Positions 28,493-36,715 of a stretch of 64,000 bases of DNA are shown in pieces (within the stretch, counting starts at the first letter, position 1; each line of letters starts with the position of its first letter). Source of the DNA: JBCCBV01 sp039033855 (GTDB lineage: Bacteria; Planctomycetota; Phycisphaerae; Phycisphaerales; Phycisphaeraceae). The notes under the pieces are model-generated. The model worked only from the letters and a program-made list of their open reading frames with translations, had not been told where the DNA came from and searched no databases. Location: assembly GCA_039033855.1 (NCBI GenBank), contig JBCCBV010000016.1, forward strand, positions 19,696 through 83,695, in the 5' to 3' direction. The position numbers and the translations under genes are program-made.

Positions 28493-29743
28493 TTACGCTT
28501 GGGCCGGGCGGGATTCACCCGTGTCCGGATCGACAAACCGTTCGATCGAAAGACCGAAGCCGGACAAGGCGCCGGGGAAGAAATCGCTCTTGCTGATGAG
28601 CTCGATCCGGCGGACGCCCAGGTCGCGCAGGACCTGCGAGCCGATGCCGTAATCCATCGCGCCCCGGCGGGGCGCGGGGCCAACCGCGGTGGACGGGTCG
28701 TCGTGCGCGTCGAGCCCGGCGCCGAACACCGGGACCTCGCCGAGTTCCTCGGCGGCGGCGCCGATGCGTCCGGAAGTCTGCAGGCGCTGCACCAGGCCAC
28801 GGCCCATGCCGTCGTGACGCAGGTACACCACCGCGCCGCGCCCGCGCTGCTGGATCAACCGCATGGACGCTTCGAGCACGCCGCGCCCGCTGCGCTGGTC
28901 GAGGTCGCCGAACACGTCGCCCAGCAGGTTCTGGCTGTGCATGCGGACCAAAACGGGCTCGTTGGATTCGACGGGCACGCCGTGGTCGTCGAGCGCGCCC
29001 ACACCGCCGCAGACCAAGGCCGCGTGGGGCATGGGGTCGACGCGCGAGGCGTACGCAATCAGGTGGAACGGCCCGGCGGGGGTGCGGACGTCCGACTCGC
29101 CGACGCGCTCGACCAGCTTTTCACCGGTCAGACGCCGTTCGATGACCTCGGCCACCGAGCAACGGGGCAGGTCGAACTTGGCGCAGAACGCTTCGAGGTC
29201 GGGCATGCGGGCCATGGTGCCGTCGTCGCGCATGACCTCGATGCCCGCGGCGACCGGGCGCAGGCCGGCCATCCGACAGAGGTCGGGCAGCGCTTCGGTG
29301 TGCCCGGCCCGGACGATGGCACCCCCGGCCCTGGCGCGCAACGGCTGGACGTGGCCGGGGCGGTCGAAATCTCCCGGGCGGGCTTCGGGGTCCGCCAGCC
29401 GTCGGATGGTGATCGAACGGTCCGACGCCGACACCCCGGTGGTCAGGCCGAAGCGGGCCGCCGCGTCCACGCTCACGGTGTAGGCCGTGCCGCGCTGGGT
29501 GGTGTTGACGGCCGACTGCGGGGGCAGGTCCAGGCGGTCGCACACCGCCGGGTCGACGGCCACGAACAACATGCCACGGCCCTCGCGCAGCATGAAGTTG
29601 ACCGCGTCGGGCGTGGCGTGCTCGGCGGCGCAGAACAGGTCGCCCTCGTTCTCGCGGTCTTCATCGTCGGTGACCACGGCCATCCCGCCGGCGCGCAGGC
29701 GATCGACCACGGCGTCGAGACCGACCTCGGCGTCGCCGGCCAT
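28493..29743 (-). CDS. ribBA: 3,4-dihydroxy-2-butanone-4-phosphate synthase fused to a degenerate GTP cyclohydrolase II domain
   Basis: The protein has 416 residues. Residues 1-205 are RibB with an intact active site: VVTDDEDRENEGDLFCAAEH, SASDRS, and GHVQPLRARAGGAIVRAGHT. Residues 210-405 match GTP cyclohydrolase II (SNEPVLVRMHSQNLLGDVFG), but the three zinc cysteines of the family are N272, Q283 and S285, and the RCDCG motif reads DQRSG. The cyclohydrolase reaction is therefore probably lost, and a separate enzyme should supply it. The start is 1 base from the stop of the upstream M16 peptidase gene, indicating one operon with it and trxA. Confidence 0.93.
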   Translation of the reverse strand: MAGDAEVGLDAVVDRLRAGGMAVVTDDEDRENEGDLFCAAEHATPDAVNFMLREGRGMLFVAVDPAVCDRLDLPPQSAVNTTQRGTAYTVSVDAAARFGLTTGVSASDRSITIRRLADPEARPGDFDRPGHVQPLRARAGGAIVRAGHTEALPDLCRMAGLRPVAAGIEVMRDDGTMARMPDLEAFCAKFDLPRCSVAEVIERRLTGEKLVERVGESDVRTPAGPFHLIAYASRVDPMPHAALVCGGVGALDDHGVPVESNEPVLVRMHSQNLLGDVFGDLDQRSGRGVLEASMRLIQQRGRGAVVYLRHDGMGRGLVQRLQTSGRIGAAAEELGEVPVFGAGLDAHDDPSTAVGPAPRRGAMDYGIGSQVLRDLGVRRIELISKSDFFPGALSGFGLSIERFVDPDTGESRPAQA

Positions 29744-29744
29744 G

Positions 29745-30965
29745 TCAGTTCGGGCCCAAACGGGCGACGGTGACCGGCACCAGCGGGTACGCCGACAAGA
29801 GCGCGCGGATCGACTCGGGCGTTACGGCCTGGAGCTTGTCCAATCGTTCTTGCAAAGACAAGTGCGATCGGCGGTAGGTCCATCCCGCGCCCAGGTCGTG
29901 CATGCGCCCGGCCGGACGCTCGCCCGAAAGCGTGATGCGCGTGGCCAGCTTGTTAACGGTCCGGCGGAGCTCGTCTTCGCTGAGGTCTTCGCCCGCCTGG
30001 GCCAGCACCTGCGCCAGCGTGCGCTCGACCTCGTCGGCCCGAGAGGGTTCGCAGGCCGCGAAGGCCAGGAACGCGCCGGTGCGGTCTTGCGACATGAAGT
30101 CGATCGACGCTTCCTCGGCCAGGCCGGGATCGATCATCGCCCAGTGCAGGCGCGAGCCGTCGTCGTCGCCCAGCAGGTCGCCGAGCACCATGGCGGCAAA
30201 GCGCTGCTCGTCCTGGGCCGACGGCGCGGGCATGAGCATCGACAGGTAGCAGCGGTTGAGCTTGTCGTCCTTCAGGTCCAGGCGGTTCTGACGCGGCGCC
30301 ACCGAACCGTGGGTGCGCTCGGCGGGACCGGCGTCCCATGCGCCGCAGAGGGTTTCGATCTGCGACAGGGCTTGGTCGAAATCGAAGCGCCCGCCCAGCG
30401 AAACGGTGATGGCGCCCGGCCGGTAACGCCCGGCGAAGTAGCCGCGCATCTGGTCGGCGGTCAGCGGGCCGATGGTGTCGGCCGTGCCCAGCACCCGGTG
30501 CCCGAGCGGGTGGTCGCCGAAGTAGGCCTCGAGCAGCGCGTCTTGCAGGCGCCACTCGGGGCGGTCCTCATACATGCTGATTTCTTCGAGGATGACCTTC
30601 TTTTCGACCTCGAAGTCTTCCTCGCGCAGCGACGGGCGGAGCATGTCGCCGAGCAGGTCGATGGCCCGGGGCAGCATCTCGGGCAAGACGTGCGCGTAGT
30701 AGACGGTGGCCTCGTGCGAGGTGTAGGCGTTGTAGTCGGCGCCGAGCTCGTCGAACTCGCGGTTGACGTCCTCGGCCGACCGGCGGGCGGTGCCCTTGAA
30801 CATCATGTGTTCGAGGAAGTGCGAAACACCCATGAGCTCGGGGGGTTCGTCGCGGGCGCCGGCGCGCACAAAAAAGCCGACCGCCGCGGTGTGCGCGGAC
30901 GGGTCGGCTTCGGCGACGACCTCCAGGCCGTTGGGGAGCACGGCGTGTTGGATCGTCGCGGTCAT
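29745..30965 (-). CDS. M16-family zinc peptidase (mitochondrial-processing-peptidase-like)
   Basis: The protein has 406 residues. The inverted zinc motif HFLEHMMFKGT (HxxEH) is intact, followed 70-odd residues later by the third ligand region DFEVEKKVILEEISMYEDRP. The C-terminal half contains YRPGAITVSLGG and the inactive-repeat fold. It resembles the single-chain M16B bacterial peptidases (PqqL/YmxG type) that degrade unfolded or signal peptides. The ATG at 30963-30965 is preceded by GAAG. The gene lies between trxA and ribBA on the same strand with tiny gaps. Confidence 0.9.
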   Translation of the reverse strand: MTATIQHAVLPNGLEVVAEADPSAHTAAVGFFVRAGARDEPPELMGVSHFLEHMMFKGTARRSAEDVNREFDELGADYNAYTSHEATVYYAHVLPEMLPRAIDLLGDMLRPSLREEDFEVEKKVILEEISMYEDRPEWRLQDALLEAYFGDHPLGHRVLGTADTIGPLTADQMRGYFAGRYRPGAITVSLGGRFDFDQALSQIETLCGAWDAGPAERTHGSVAPRQNRLDLKDDKLNRCYLSMLMPAPSAQDEQRFAAMVLGDLLGDDDGSRLHWAMIDPGLAEEASIDFMSQDRTGAFLAFAACEPSRADEVERTLAQVLAQAGEDLSEDELRRTVNKLATRITLSGERPAGRMHDLGAGWTYRRSHLSLQERLDKLQAVTPESIRALLSAYPLVPVTVARLGPN

Positions 30966-31002
30966 CGGGGCTTCTTCAGGCAAGCGCGCGGGCGTTGCGT
31001 GC

Positions 31003-31335
31003 TTACTCGGCGTGCTTGTCGAGCTCGGCCTTGAACTCGGCTTCCTGGGTGACGCCGACGAACTTCTTCACGGGTTCGCCGCCCTTGAAGAGGATGATCG
31101 TCGGGATCGCCGAGATGCCCAGCCGGGTCGAGACGTCGCGGTTGGCGTCGGTGTCGACCTTGCCGACCTTGACCTTGCCCTGGTATTCGCTGGCGATCTT
31201 GTCGATCGTGGGTGCCACCATCTTGCAGGGCATGCACCACTCGGCCCAGAAGTCGACGAGCACCGGGGCGTCGGACTTGAGAACCTCGGAATCGAAGTTT
31301 GCGTCGGTGAATTCTTGTACCGCTTCGCTGGCCAT
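31003..31335 (-). CDS. trxA: Thioredoxin
   Basis: The protein has 110 residues, the usual length. The active site reads WAEWCMPCKMVAP, so the redox pair is Cys-Met-Pro-Cys rather than the common Cys-Gly-Pro-Cys. This should shift the redox potential. The cis-proline loop SAIPTIILFKGGEPV is normal. AAGGAG lies before the ATG. It heads a probable operon with the M16 peptidase and ribBA. Confidence 0.95.
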   Translation of the reverse strand: MASEAVQEFTDANFDSEVLKSDAPVLVDFWAEWCMPCKMVAPTIDKIASEYQGKVKVGKVDTDANRDVSTRLGISAIPTIILFKGGEPVKKFVGVTQEAEFKAELDKHAE

Positions 31336-31497
31336 GGTGAGGTCTCCTTGCCATTCCCATCGGCGGTGGACGCCGGGGAGGTAGACGGGTCAAGCCCTTC
31401 GGCCGCACCACGCGGCCTGAGTTCAGAAGGCTAGGCGCGACCCGTCTGTGTAGCAACCGGCAGGCCACAATCGCTATTCCGCCAAGGCGCCGGCGGC

Positions 31498-31503
31498 TAG
31501 CAT
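31498..31503 (+). promoter_or_regulatory. Putative -10 box TAGCAT (leaderless M3 peptidase)
   Basis: TAGCAT ends 6 bases before the ATG at 31510. The trxA gene diverges 174 bases away. Confidence 0.45.
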
Positions 31504-31509
31504 CGCGCT

Positions 31510-33258
31510 ATGAGCCTTCCCCCCGCGCCGACGTCCGAAACCACGCCCCCCCCGCCGACCTTCGAGCCGGCCCAGCTCGACTGGGACGACGCCCGGGCCC
31601 GGCTCGATGCGCTGGGCACACGCCCGCTCGACACCGCCGACCTGGCCGACGCCTGGCTGGCCGACGCGTCCGCCCTGCTGGCCGAGGTGTGGGAGGCCGG
31701 CTCGCGCACGCGCATCGCCCACGCCTGCCGAACCGATGACGCCGACGCCAAGGCCGCGTTCATGCGCTGGATCGAACAGGTCGAGCCGGCGCTTGCGCCG
31801 CGGATGTTCGAGCTCAAAAAACGCTTTGTGGCGTCGCCCGGCGCCGGGGCGCTCGAAGCCCAGGGCGGCGTGCGCCTGGGGCAACTGCTGCGCTCCTGGC
31901 GGGCCGAGGTCGACCTGTTCCGCCCGGAGAACGTCGCCCTGAGCACCGAGGTCAGCAAGCTGGCCTCGGAATACGACCGGCTGGTCGGCGGGATGACCGT
32001 CGAGTTCGACGGCAAGACCCAGACGATGCCCCAGCTCGCGGCGTATCAGCAGGAAACCGACCGCAACGTACGCGAGCAAGCCTGGCGGGCCGGCAACGAC
32101 CGGCGTCGACAAGACGACGACGCGGTCGACGACGTGTTTTCCAAGCAAGTGGCGCTGCGGCAACGGATCGCCAAGAACGCCGACCAGGCCGACTACCGCG
32201 ACTACGCCTGGCTCAGCCGTCAACGGTTCGATTACACGCCCGCGCATTGCGCGGCGTTCCACGACGCAGTGGAGTCGGAGGTGTTGCCGGCACTGGCGAA
32301 GCTCGACCGTCAGCGGCAGGCGTCGCTGGGCGTCGAGACGCTGCGGCCGTGGGACGCCGGGGTCGATCCGCTAGGCCGTGACCCGCTTCGCCCGTTTGCC
32401 GCCGATGACGTGGAGGCCTTGCGCAGCCGCAGCGCCGCGGCGCTGACCGACGTGGACCCGGAGCTCGGGGCGCTGTTCGGCACGCTGGCGCCGGGCCGGA
32501 ACCTGGACCTGGCGTCGCGTGCGCACAAGCGCCCGGGCGGGTTCCAGTCGTCGCTCACGAAGGTGGGCCAGCCGTTCATCTTTATGAACGCCGCGGGTCT
32601 GCACCGCGACGTGGACACGATGCTGCACGAGGCCGGGCACGCGTTCCACTTCCTGCTGGCCCGGTCGAACGAGCCGCTGGTGTTTCTCCAGCACGCGCCC
32701 ATCGAGTTTTGCGAGGTCGCGTCGATGTCAATGGAGTTGTTCGGGATGACGGCGTACGACCGCTTCTACCCCGGCGCCCCGGCCGACGCCGACCGCGCCC
32801 GCCGGCTGCAACTCGAGGGCGCGCTGCGCGTCCTGCCCTGGATCGCTCTGATCGACGCCTTTCAGCAGTGGGTCTACACGCACCCCGGCCACACCCCGGA
32901 CCAGAGAACGGACGCGTGGCTCGAATTAGACAGTCGCTTCAGCACCGGCGTGGTCGATTGGTCCGGGCTCGAGAACTATCAGCGGACTTGGTGGCGACGC
33001 CAGCTGCACCTGTTCCACCACCCGTTCTATTACATCGAATACGGCATCGCCCAGCTCGCGGCGCTCCGCTTGGGGATGCGCTACCGGCAGGAGCCGGCCC
33101 AAACGCTCGCGGACTACAAGCGGGCGCTCGGGCTCGCGGACACCCGGCCGTTGCCCGAGTTGTTCGAGGCCGCCGGGGCGCCGTTCGACTTCGGGCCCGA
33201 GGCCGTGGGCCCAGTGGTGCGGTCGGTGAGCGAAGCGCTCGACGCGCTGCCAGCGTGA
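31510..33258 (+). CDS. M3-family oligoendopeptidase (PepF-like)
   Basis: The protein has 582 residues. It is a cytoplasmic zinc oligopeptidase of the thimet/PepF clan. The zinc motif is MLHEAGHAFHFLLA (HExGH), followed by the third ligand region HAPIEFCEVASMSMELF. The late YYIEYGIAQLAALRL segment matches substrate-binding tyrosines of the family. The first 30 residues are Pro/Thr-rich. No signal peptide is present. Confidence 0.92.
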   Translation: MSLPPAPTSETTPPPPTFEPAQLDWDDARARLDALGTRPLDTADLADAWLADASALLAEVWEAGSRTRIAHACRTDDADAKAAFMRWIEQVEPALAPRMFELKKRFVASPGAGALEAQGGVRLGQLLRSWRAEVDLFRPENVALSTEVSKLASEYDRLVGGMTVEFDGKTQTMPQLAAYQQETDRNVREQAWRAGNDRRRQDDDAVDDVFSKQVALRQRIAKNADQADYRDYAWLSRQRFDYTPAHCAAFHDAVESEVLPALAKLDRQRQASLGVETLRPWDAGVDPLGRDPLRPFAADDVEALRSRSAAALTDVDPELGALFGTLAPGRNLDLASRAHKRPGGFQSSLTKVGQPFIFMNAAGLHRDVDTMLHEAGHAFHFLLARSNEPLVFLQHAPIEFCEVASMSMELFGMTAYDRFYPGAPADADRARRLQLEGALRVLPWIALIDAFQQWVYTHPGHTPDQRTDAWLELDSRFSTGVVDWSGLENYQRTWWRRQLHLFHHPFYYIEYGIAQLAALRLGMRYRQEPAQTLADYKRALGLADTRPLPELFEAAGAPFDFGPEAVGPVVRSVSEALDALPA

Positions 33259-33347
33259 TGCGATGGCGTCGGATGGCCGCTTGCTACGCCGTGACGCGCG
33301 GGTTGAGATGGCCGGAACCGGCTAATTGATACCGAGTCTCAACGACC

Positions 33348-33353
33348 TATCCT
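33348..33353 (+). promoter_or_regulatory. Putative -10 box TATCCT (leaderless small gene)
   Basis: TATCCT ends 6 bases before the ATG at 33360. Confidence 0.4.
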
Positions 33354-33359
33354 GTGGGC

Positions 33360-33608
33360 ATGAGCGAATGGACCGCCAACCCGCGACAAAGCCCCCGGCC
33401 ACAGAGCCTGCGGCAAACAGCCCCGCCCGCCGACCGGCCTGCCTGGACGCTGCGCCCCGCGCGTACAGCGATCCGGCAGAAGACGGCCGTGGCCACCGCG
33501 ACCCGACTGGGCGCCCGGGCCGAGTTGCTGGCGTGGGTGCTCCTGGCCGGGTTGACCTCGGCCGTGGGCCTTTGGGCCGCGCTCGGCTCGCACGGCGTCG
33601 GCGGATAA
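33360..33608 (+). CDS. Small membrane protein of unknown function
   Basis: The protein has 82 residues. The first 50 are basic and Pro/Ala-rich, and residues 54-78 form one hydrophobic segment (LLAWVLLAGLTSAVGLWAAL). Third codon positions are GC-rich, a TATCCT box lies 6 bases upstream, and a strong terminator follows 30 bases after the stop. Together these support a real small transcription unit. No family is recognised. Its 3' end overlaps the probable 5' end of the hydrolase gene in another frame. Confidence 0.5.
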   Translation: MSEWTANPRQSPRPQSLRQTAPPADRPAWTLRPARTAIRQKTAVATATRLGARAELLAWVLLAGLTSAVGLWAALGSHGVGG

Positions 33609-34636
33609 ACCGCCCCGCATCCAAGCTTCTCCATCGCAGCACAGCGAGAGCCCCGTCCGGTTGGGCTCTGCTGTGCTTTTTTTTCATAAGCCTCTCCGGC
33701 CTCACGGGTTGCGCGCCCGTCGCGGCGTGGTCGGCGACGCACCGGATGGGTGGACCGGGCGATCCAAGACGCTGGCTCAAGCCGCCCGATGCGCCAGCCG
33801 AGCCGGATCGGGTGCTGAGATTCACAACCTCAGTCAGGCCGGACACGCGCGGCGTCGCAGAGCCGCGCGTCGCCGAACTGGCCGCGATCGAGATGGTCGT
33901 CGACGTGTTCGAGCCCGACTCGGATCAAGCGACGGGTGAAGTTGCGGGCGTGGTCGTGCTGCTGCACGGGCTCTACGAAAGCCGGCGTCACCCCGACCTC
34001 AGCCGGTGGCGCCAAGCCCTGGTGGACGACGGCTGGGTGACGGCCGTGCCCGACCTGCGCGGGCATGGAGAGTCCGGCGGCGACTTCTTCGGCTGGGGCC
34101 TGGGCGATGTCGACGACCTGACCCCACTCGCGGACGAACTCGCGGACGCGTTCCCCGGGCGGCCGATCGTCGTGGTGGGCTTCAGCTACGGCGGGCTGGC
34201 GGCGCTGCACTGGATGGCCCGCGATGCGCGGGTCGAGGCGGCGGTGGTGATCGCGTCGCCGGCCGACCCGGCCGAAACCCTGCCCGTGTTCGTCGCGCGA
34301 TGGGCCGGGGCCTTGGCGTGGACCGCGCCGCGATCGTGGCTGACCGCCGCCTTTCGCGCACGGCTGGACGACCTGGGGATCAATGCGAACCAACTCCCCG
34401 CCGAGACGCTTGCCGGGCGCTTTGATGGCCGGCCGGTGCTGATCCTCCACGGCCAAGCCGACCGACTGGTGCCGCCCGACCACGCCGAGCGCTGGGCCGC
34501 CGCGGTGGGCCCGAGCGCCCGGGTGATTCTCTGGCCGGACCAGCGGCACGGCACAATCGCGTGGTATCGGGGCCAGGCGCTCGCGGACGGGCGTGCATTC
34601 CTGCGCGATCAAGCGGGCACGGCCTCCGACCGCTGA
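33572..34636 (+). CDS. Lipoprotein alpha/beta-hydrolase
   Basis: The enzyme region has VVVLLHGLYESRRHPDL, VPDLRGHGESGGDF, IVVVGFSYGGLAALHWMARD (nucleophile elbow GFSYG), PVLILHGQADRLVPPDHAE (acid) and WPDQRHGTIAW (histidine), a full alpha/beta-hydrolase triad. Upstream in frame, WALLCFFFISLSGLTGC is a clear lipoprotein signal with lipobox LTGC. The T tract of a strong terminator encodes its FFF. No ATG lies between that signal and the arginine-rich n-region, so TTG at 33572 is the best start. An ATG at 33746 would discard the lipobox. The hydrolase is certain; the start is not. Confidence 0.7.
   Translation: MGRARLARRRRINRPASKLLHRSTARAPSGWALLCFFFISLSGLTGCAPVAAWSATHRMGGPGDPRRWLKPPDAPAEPDRVLRFTTSVRPDTRGVAEPRVAELAAIEMVVDVFEPDSDQATGEVAGVVVLLHGLYESRRHPDLSRWRQALVDDGWVTAVPDLRGHGESGGDFFGWGLGDVDDLTPLADELADAFPGRPIVVVGFSYGGLAALHWMARDARVEAAVVIASPADPAETLPVFVARWAGALAWTAPRSWLTAAFRARLDDLGINANQLPAETLAGRFDGRPVLILHGQADRLVPPDHAERWAAAVGPSARVILWPDQRHGTIAWYRGQALADGRAFLRDQAGTASDR
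33639..33684 (+). terminator. Strong intrinsic terminator inside or before the hydrolase signal sequence
   Basis: GCACAGC plus AGAGCCC pair with GGGCTCT plus GCTGTGC, giving a 14-pair stem with one bulged G and a 9-base loop. Eight Ts follow at 33677-33684. It ends the small gene at 33360. It also lies within the reading frame that encodes the hydrolase signal peptide. Confidence 0.85.
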
Positions 34637-34747
34637 ACGGCGATCCGCCGCGCTAGGCGCGTCAGGAGCGCTCCGTTTGGGCTAGCCCACCCCGTGTGAG
34701 GTGTGTCAAAACGTCAGCAGTACATTCCGGATTTGCTTGGATCGTGT

Positions 34748-34753
34748 TAGCCT
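34748..34753 (+). promoter_or_regulatory. Putative -10 box TAGCCT
   Basis: TAGCCT ends 9 bases before the ATG at 34763 of the PEP-CTERM protein gene. Confidence 0.4.
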
Positions 34754-34762
34754 GTCCCCCCG

Positions 34763-35635
34763 ATGCGGGGAAACGACGTGCGTATGAACAACATTCAAGC
34801 AAAACGACGGCTGCGGCTCTGCCGAGCGGTGCTGTGCGCGATCGCGCTAGCTTGCGTTGGGTCGATACGCAGCGCGCAGGCCATCACGCTCGACCCGGTG
34901 GCGTTCACCGAGGTTTTCCGGGCCGGGCCAACGACGCTTTCGCCCACGGCCGCGGGGCCGACCGCGGTGGAGATCACGACCTTTTCTGGGCCGGCGCCCG
35001 ACCACCTGGTGGTGCTCGACGGCGCGACTGGCCGGGTGTCGTCGGTGATTTCGATCGACACGCCCACCGCCACGCCCGGCAGCGTACTGGTGGCCGAATC
35101 GGCCTGGCCGGGGCTGCAGGCGTCGATCGCGGGCGCCGGCACCCTGAGCCCAACCCGGGCCGGAGCGGTGCTGCTGGCCCTGCGTGGCGGGGGATCACTC
35201 ACGCCCCTGGTCAGCGTGTTCGACGACCCGTTCCAAGCAGAGCGGCTGGCCGGGGCCGAGCTGCTGGCGTCCGCAGCGGTGGTGGCGCTGGGTCCGCAAG
35301 ACGCGCACAACGCGGCCGTCGACCCGGTTTGGCACGGCGACTGGGCGCAGATGGCCGTCGATACCGCCGAGCCCATCGACCTGCGCGGGGTGTCGCTGGC
35401 CACCTGGACGCCCGAAGCGGGGTGGGTCACCGGCGACCCCGAGGGCTTCGGCCAGCTCATCGACGGGCCTTGGGCTTATCAGGCCAGCCCCGGCGTTGCG
35501 CCGCTGCCGCGGTTCCCGCACGCGCCCGAGCCGGGGTCGCTTATGGCCCTGGCGCCGCTTCTGTGGGTATGTCGGCGGCGCAGGCGGGGGATTACGCCGG
35601 GGTTGCGCATTGTCCGGGCCGGGCGAAAGGCGTAG
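34763..35635 (+). CDS. Secreted PEP-CTERM protein of unknown function
   Basis: The protein has 290 residues (283 if the ATG at 34784 is used). A signal peptide (CRAVLCAIALACVGSIRSAQ) precedes a mature domain rich in Ala, Gly, Thr and Val with beta-strand character (PDHLVVLDGATGRVSSVISI). The end is a PEP-CTERM tail: PEPGSLMALAPLLWVC followed by RRRRRG, with an extra 14-residue basic extension after the arginines. That extension is unusual for the sorting signal. No catalytic motif is seen. The product is presumably exported and anchored or processed by an exosortase encoded elsewhere. Confidence 0.75.
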   Translation: MRGNDVRMNNIQAKRRLRLCRAVLCAIALACVGSIRSAQAITLDPVAFTEVFRAGPTTLSPTAAGPTAVEITTFSGPAPDHLVVLDGATGRVSSVISIDTPTATPGSVLVAESAWPGLQASIAGAGTLSPTRAGAVLLALRGGGSLTPLVSVFDDPFQAERLAGAELLASAAVVALGPQDAHNAAVDPVWHGDWAQMAVDTAEPIDLRGVSLATWTPEAGWVTGDPEGFGQLIDGPWAYQASPGVAPLPRFPHAPEPGSLMALAPLLWVCRRRRRGITPGLRIVRAGRKA

Positions 35636-35656
35636 GATCAGGCGATCAGCACCGTT

Positions 35657-35917
35657 ATGGAATCCACCCCGCCCCCTGTCGCGCTCGACGCGCTCCGAGA
35701 CCGCGTAATCGCTGCGCTCGACCGCATCCGCCCCGCCATCCAAGACGACGGCGGAGACCTGGAGCTGGTCGGCGTTTCGCGGGCAGGTGACGTGCGGATC
35801 CGGCTGCTCGGCGCCTGCGTGGGGTGTCCTTCGAGCAGCCTGACGTTGCGCGAGGGCGTCGAACGCTGCCTGAAAGAGTGGGTTCCCGAGGTGCGTTCGG
35901 TCGAACCGGTGGAGTAG
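35657..35917 (+). CDS. NifU-type C-terminal domain Fe-S scaffold protein
   Basis: The protein has 86 residues and consists only of the Nfu domain. RVIAALDRIRPAIQDDGGDL and RIRLLGACVGCPSSSLTLRE carry the CxxC pair that binds a 4Fe-4S cluster for transfer to apoproteins. No iscU, sufB or other Fe-S genes are nearby. A TAGGAT at 35633-35638, overlapping the previous stop, may be its -10 with an 18-base leader. Confidence 0.9.
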   Translation: MESTPPPVALDALRDRVIAALDRIRPAIQDDGGDLELVGVSRAGDVRIRLLGACVGCPSSSLTLREGVERCLKEWVPEVRSVEPVE

Positions 35918-36017
35918 CCCCCCGGCCTCGGGCCCGGCCCGGCGCCGACCCTCGACATTGGGCCCAAGGCCGCAGCGCGGGACCGGCTAACGCCCCCGCC
36001 CTTAACGGAGCGCATGG

Positions 36018-36227
36018 ATGCTCGCACTGACCCGACGGATCGGAGAGGAAGTCGTCATCGGCGACCCCCGACAACCACTCGGCCTGATCCGCGTGGTCGA
36101 TATCCACGGCGACAAGGTCCGGCTGGCCTTCGACTTCCCGCGCGAAATGCAGGTCAACCGCAAAGAACTCGCCGAGCAGAAGGCCCGCGACGGCGAAACC
36201 CGTCCCGCCCCCAGCGAACCCGCCTGA
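36018..36227 (+). CDS. csrA: Carbon storage regulator (translational repressor)
   Basis: The protein has 69 residues. MLALTRRIGEEVVIGD followed by IRVVDIHGDKVRLAFDFPRE is a canonical CsrA with RNA-binding arginines at both ends of the dimer sheet. The loop is one or two residues longer than in E. coli (PRQPLG). GGAG is spaced 7 bases from the ATG. No FliW gene is adjacent. ruvX follows 11 bases after its stop. Confidence 0.95.
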   Translation: MLALTRRIGEEVVIGDPRQPLGLIRVVDIHGDKVRLAFDFPREMQVNRKELAEQKARDGETRPAPSEPA

Positions 36228-36238
36228 CCCGGTACGCC

Positions 36239-36715
36239 ATGCGACGCCTGGCCATCGATCCCGGCGGAAAACGCACCGGCCTGGCCTTGGGCGACGACCA
36301 CTCGCGCATCGCCTCGCCCTTGGGCGCGATCAACGGCGTGGGCTCCGGCGCCTTCGCCCACCAACTCGACAAACAGATCGATCTGGCCGGCCCCGACGCG
36401 TTGCTGGTCGGCTGGCCCGTCGATATGAACGGCCGGCGCGGCCCCTCGGCCAAGGCCAGCGAAGCCCTGGCCCTGCAACTCGCCCGCACCACCGGGCTGC
36501 CCGTGCTGCTGGTCGACGAACGCCTGACCACCGACCAGGCCAACTCGGCCATGGCCCAGTCCGGGCTCACACACCAGCAAAAAAAGGCCCGGCGAGACGG
36601 GCTGGCCGCCGTGGCGCTGCTCGGCCGGTTTTGGGAAGCGGGCTGCCAAGGCGTCGACCCGGCCAACCTGCCCGACAAGGCGGAACCGGCCGGCGATCAG
36701 AACACCAAGGCGTAG
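36239..36715 (+). CDS. ruvX: Putative pre-16S rRNA nuclease / Holliday-junction resolvase-like
   Basis: The protein has 158 residues and belongs to the YqgF/RuvX family with an RNase-H fold. It has LAIDPGGKRTGLALGD (first acidic residue), DALLVGWPVDMNGRRGPSAK, VLLVDERLTTDQAN (second acidic residue) and KKARRDGLAAVALLGRF with the last aspartate. It is probably co-transcribed with csrA. Its final codons overlap the 3' end of the convergent repeat-protein gene by 19 bases. Confidence 0.92.
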   Translation: MRRLAIDPGGKRTGLALGDDHSRIASPLGAINGVGSGAFAHQLDKQIDLAGPDALLVGWPVDMNGRRGPSAKASEALALQLARTTGLPVLLVDERLTTDQANSAMAQSGLTHQQKKARRDGLAAVALLGRFWEAGCQGVDPANLPDKAEPAGDQNTKA

